Of a DNA stretch of 64,000 nucleotides, positions 60,353 through 64,000 are shown piece after piece. The notes below the pieces were generated by a model, which worked only from the letters and a program-made list of their open reading frames with translations, did not search any database and was not told the origin of the DNA. Position 1 is the first letter of the stretch, and every line of letters begins with the position of its first letter. Made by a program: the position numbers and the translations under genes. This stretch comes from Hibiscus mutabilis (taxonomy: Eukaryota; Streptophyta; Magnoliopsida; Malvales; Malvaceae): contig CM033726.1 in NCBI GenBank assembly GCA_019671005.1, positions 23,859,440 through 23,923,439 on the forward strand, read 5' to 3'.

Positions 60353-60404
60353 TATAACACCCTCAACTCGGATACTACATTTGGGCCTCAAGCCCAACCC
60401 AAAA

Positions 60405-60600
60405 CCATAAATTTCTTAATTTGGTTTAGCCTAAATAAAATGCTTTCCAAAACATTTAAAGCCAATGATTTAAATATAATTATATAAATGATTAAAACGT
60501 TACAAGTTAGCCCAAATAAAATGCTTTCCAAAACATTTAAAGCCAACGATTTAAAAATAATTATATAAATGATTAAAATGTTACAAATGATCTCCAATTA
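60405..60600 (+). repeat. ~85-bp tandem duplication in the LTR
   Basis: TAAATAAAATGCTTTCCAAAACATTTAAAGCCAA with ATATAAATGATTAAAA occurs twice, near 60430 and 60515. Confidence 0.8.
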
Positions 60601-61039
60601 GGTTAAAACATTTAAACAATTGACTTGATTAATACAATTTCAAAACATTAAGAATTACAGATTCAACACGTAAGGTCCTATGAATACATAGCCCACTAAA
60701 CACAAGTACCGTACTCTAAAAAACTACATGTGCTGGAAATCCTATTACGGATAATACTCCTCAATCACGCAATCTGTCGATAAACATACAAACAAAAACA
60801 ACGATTCTGAGCGCTGAGTTTACAAAGCTCAATGGTACACATCTACTCTACTATACTTCATGCTAATCATAAACATAGATATGCAAGCTAGTATGAGCAA
60901 AAAAAGAGATAATAAACACATGACGCTATGACTAGTTGCCTAAACACATGCTTTCATCATAGCAATCATCAAACATGGCCCAATTATACTCAGGATCTCA
61001 CTAGATCATCTGAGCACAAGCACACAAAGTCATACCATA

Positions 61040-61350
61040 AACCTGAAGTGACGCCTTTGTCCACACAGTATCGGGATCGTACACTCTCAGGCAAGGCCCA
61101 CATTCTCACAGTATCATACAGATAATACGAATAATATTGAGTGAGGCCTGCGTCCACACAGCATCAGGATCCTACACTTGAGTAAGGTTTGTGTGCATAT
61201 AGCATCAGGATTCTACACTCTTGGAGGGATGAGGCCAGCCTCCACACAACATCGAAATCCTCTATTCGTGCTCAAAATCTCCCATCAAGCACCTTCGAAT
61301 AAGGTCCACGTCCACACAGCATCGGGATCCTCTATTCGGAAGTCTTTAAG
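61040..61350 (+). repeat. Degenerate array of CACACAGCATCGGGATCCT units
   Basis: Five to six diverged units of 50-80 bp, each with GTCCACACAGCATC then GGATCCT and ACTC. The array holds the same relative place in this LTR as the GGCTATGTGATC array in the related LTRs at 45776 and 51557. Confidence 0.75.
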
Positions 61351-62489
61351 GTGTTACAACATATATTACTAGGTATTCGAATCCCACCACACAAAGACTC
61401 GACTAAGTAGGTGTCCCATCAACACACAACAAGGACCCTATTTCCATGCAGCATACAACATCGACACAATTGCCATACCGTACACAGCTTTAACACATTT
61501 ACCATCACCTTATGGTTTCTACCAATTATTATGCCACCCCAGTTACCACACAACATCAATTGATCCAGCAAGGATTCTTATGGGTTACTAATACAAATAA
61601 TTCACCCATTATTTACCAAGTTATTTCTTATTATCAAAGTGTACATAAATCATCTCTATTAGTCCATATTATCTCATTAATGTCCCACTTCAATTTCCAT
61701 ATTTTTATTAGCATTAGAGACTATTTTTATCAATGGGTACTGATACTTAAACAGAGTATCGATCCAGTATCATTGGGTATCGATACTCACACGCATACCG
61801 ATATTAATATTGCTTACTAGATCCCTAAAGCTTATAAAAGTCATTAGGGTTGGTTTTCTACTGCATTCAATAATTTTATATTAATTCTTGAATTTATGAT
61901 CATTCATTCGAATATTACCTATTATTAGTCCATTTAGTACAGTTTCCATCAAATCTCAACAATCTATTCGAACAAGCATGCAAGCTATCACAATTATTTC
62001 AATCAGTCAAGCAATCATCAAATAATTATTTGAGCATCTCAACCGACCCTACACAGTCTCTAAAACCTCTATGAGTCATATCACATTCACGGAATCGTCA
62101 TGTACTTCATAATTATCGAATCTCATAAAACCAATCTCTACTCATGCTTATTTATCGTCTACCTATTTTACGAATACTAACACACAAAACAACCACACTT
62201 ATGATGCTCATGAAGAAATAAGAGTTCAAGGTGTACTAACCTTAAACCCAAGCAATAAATCCCCATCCAATCTCCTTCAAACATTATTTTTAATTCTAAT
62301 ATTCGAATCCACCAAAACCCTGAATAAAACAAATACAATTATATAAGCCATCTTACACTATCATATTACTTTAGGGGATAAAATGCATAAAAATGGCTTA
62401 CTGGGTTCGAATTTGGCAAAACAGACTGCTTCAATGGATCTGAAACATCGAGAAACCCCCAAGTAAGGTCTCTTGGAAAAAGTCAATAG

Positions 62490-62665
62490 CTCGATTAACG
62501 GCTCGGTCAACGTGATCAACGGCTCGATCAACTCGGTCAATAGCTCGGTAAATGTGATCAATGGCTCAGTCAATATGGCTCGGCTTGGTTAACGGCTTAG
62601 CTTGGTCAGTGGCTCATCTTGGTCAAGGGCTCGGCTGGCAGCTCGATGGATCGGCTTAGGTCGGC
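62490..62665 (+). repeat. Low-complexity GGCTCGGTCAA array
   Basis: About a dozen imperfect 12-15 bp units of the type GGCTCGGTCAACG or AGCTCGATCAATG. Confidence 0.85.
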
Positions 62666-62732
62666 TCAATAAGCCAGCTCAATTGGCTGGCCCAGTAGCT
62701 TAAGCCCAGAGACTCAGCTTGAGCCGGTTACA

Positions 62733-62755
62733 GCTGCACCTTTCCCACGTATAGG
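62733..62755 (-). promoter_or_regulatory. Probable polypurine tract between two LTRs
   Basis: The minus strand reads GTGGGAAAGGTGCAGC directly before TGTAACCGGCTC. Only 23 bp separate the two LTRs, so the second element landed beside this tract. Confidence 0.55.
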
Positions 62756-64000
62756 TGTAATGCCCTAGTTTTAGGGCCTAGCGCTTTAGTGGGTTATTAG
62801 ACGGTCCGGTAGACCGAAGTAGAGATTCGAGTCAGTTTCGGGATTGTATATTTTTGGTGTGGGAAAATGATAGAAAATGCTTAAAAATCATTATTAATTA
62901 TGTATTTAATAATGGTGGAATCAATTTTGAAAAATGAGTTTTGTAAGATGGACATTTTAGTTAGTGACCAAAATAAAAGTTTTGAAAACTGTGATTTTCT
63001 AGTGACTAAAATGAAAAGGGTCAATACTTAGAATCTTTAAGGAGCTATTTTACCAATTGGTTTCTGATGTCTTCTCCCTTAATTTAACTGATTTTAACTT
63101 GTGTTTTAATTAGTAATTAAAGAGGATTTTGTTAAAAAGTTTGTTATCTTTTCTAAAACAAAAATCACGTCATTTTCTCTTAACTTTTTCTTTCCATTCT
63201 CTCCTCAGCCAAACACTCATATTTTCATCAAATTTCCAGAGGTGATGTGGTTTCTAACTTTATTTTATTGTTTCAAATTGTTTTATAAAGATTGTTTACA
63301 CAAAATCTTACAATAACTTTGTGTTTTCTTAGCTTTTCACAAATCAATTGAGGGAGAAACTTCACAATAGGGGTAAGGTCCGAGATCTCCTATATTGTAT
63401 GGTTCTTTACTGAAATTCCCAAGCATTTGATCCTTGCTTTTGTGTTTCTAATCTGATTTTGATGATTTTCTAATGTTTAATTGAGTTATTTGGGGAAAAT
63501 GAGTTGATTCGGGGATTGGATCTATTTTCCAGTAAGTAATGATGTTTTGATCTATTTTGTATGTTTAATAATGTTGATAAGAGATTTTCATCAATGGAAT
63601 CCCGAAACTTAAGAATCTCTATTTGTTTAGGTTGTTAGTTTTGAGGTTTTGTGGTGTTTCTATGGTTGTAAGGTTGCTGGAGGTGGTAGGTTGATTTGGA
63701 TCCATTTTTAGATGTGTATTGATGTTGAAAATGATGCTAGGTTGATAGATGTTGGCTGGGTTGTGAATCAAAGTGTTTTGTCATATTTTCGGTTGTTGTG
63801 GAGGGTTAATTGTGAGGGTTTTGTGGAAATCCGAGAAGGATTGTGGTTGCTGTGTTTAGAATGCATTATGATGCATTAATCCTATGTTGTTTTGTGGTAA
63901 AAATAGGGGAGGTTGATCCGAAAGTGATTGGAGAAGCGTAGGAGGCTTTGGATACTTGATTTCGCATCGGCGAATCGAGGTTTTGCGTATCAGTGAGTGA
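62756..64000 (+). mobile_element. Chromovirus LTR (start), continuing past the window
   Basis: It begins TGTAATGCCCTAGTTTTAGG and follows the reverse complement of the LTRs of the 11612-23128 element for all 1245 bases to the window end, including AGGAGCTATTTTACCAATTGG and GGTTGTTAGTTTTGAGG. It is thus a second copy of that family in the opposite orientation. Orientation as 5' or solo LTR cannot be decided here. Confidence 0.88.

Larger units (their letters stand above)
60353..62732 (-). mobile_element. LTR of a gypsy element inserted in the LINE (left, 3' LTR)
   Basis: It begins TATAACACCCTCAACTCGG at 60353 (a TG-to-TA variant of the usual start) and appears to end GAGCCGGTTACA at 62732. 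On the minus strand a purine-rich GTGGGAAAGGTGCAGC follows immediately, as expected for a 3' LTR. Its sequence around 60670-60850 aligns with the reverse complement of the LTRs at 44161 and 50031 (AAGGTCCTATGAATACA and the AAAGCTC/GAGCTTT zone), so it belongs to a related family. The matching LTR lies outside the window. Confidence 0.7.

Noticed and set aside
61350..61358. GGTGTTACA as an LTR end
   Set aside because: No target duplication or purine tract fits, and similarity to related LTRs continues beyond it; a better end with a purine tract is at 62732.

Overview
This is a plant nuclear window built almost entirely of transposable elements. The evidence is long LTR retrotransposons with target-site duplications (TSDs), tRNA-derived primer sites and chromodomain-type integrases, a plant L1-type LINE, and Mutator- and hAT-like non-autonomous DNA elements. 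It looks like pericentromeric or other heterochromatic DNA of a eudicot. The LTR style reminds me of Malvaceae such as cotton, but that is an impression, not a test. I see no intact host gene, tRNA, rRNA or CRISPR array.

Layout. (1) 1-3225: the 3' part of a gypsy-type LTR cut by the window edge. (2) 3226-7562: AT-rich host DNA holding an 815-bp Mutator-like foldback element with a perfect 9-bp TSD (5314-6128) and a smaller inverted-repeat element (6712-7105). (3) 7563-41499: one large minus-strand LTR element with TSD ATATC, a tRNA-Arg-type primer site and a Tat/Ogre-like gag remnant. A 22-unit, 42-bp tandem array lies just inside its 3' LTR. It is split by two later insertions of Tekay/Del-like chromoviruses, also on the minus strand: 11612-23128 and 25927-36588. 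The second has lost part of its 5' LTR and its primer site. (4) 41505-44155: AT-rich host DNA. (5) 44161-52734: a plus-strand gypsy element with TSD TACTA that keeps only a broken gag and no recognisable pol. (6) 52874-53687: a hAT-like element with an 8-bp TSD. (7) 54776-60352: a minus-strand LINE split by a 3.8-kb LTR element (55374-59173, TSD AGTAC). (8) 60353-62732: a minus-strand LTR that interrupts the LINE, followed 23 bp later by a plus-strand LTR (62756 to the window end) of the same family as the 11612-23128 element.

The most interesting object is the 55374-59173 element. It has 220-bp LTRs and keeps only the start of gag and the end of integrase. Between and after them lie fragments resembling two host membrane transporters: a BOR-type boron transporter and a plastidic glucose transporter. 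Both lack internal segments. It also carries two copies of the sequence next to the polypurine tract, flanking the glucose-transporter capture, which suggests read-through transduction or template switching.

Relative order of events: host DNA, then the 34-kb element, then the two chromoviruses inside it. Independently: LINE, then the transporter-capturing element and the 60353 LTR element, then the LTR at 62756. Coding regions inside all retroelements are broken by stops, frameshifts and deletions, so none appears autonomous.
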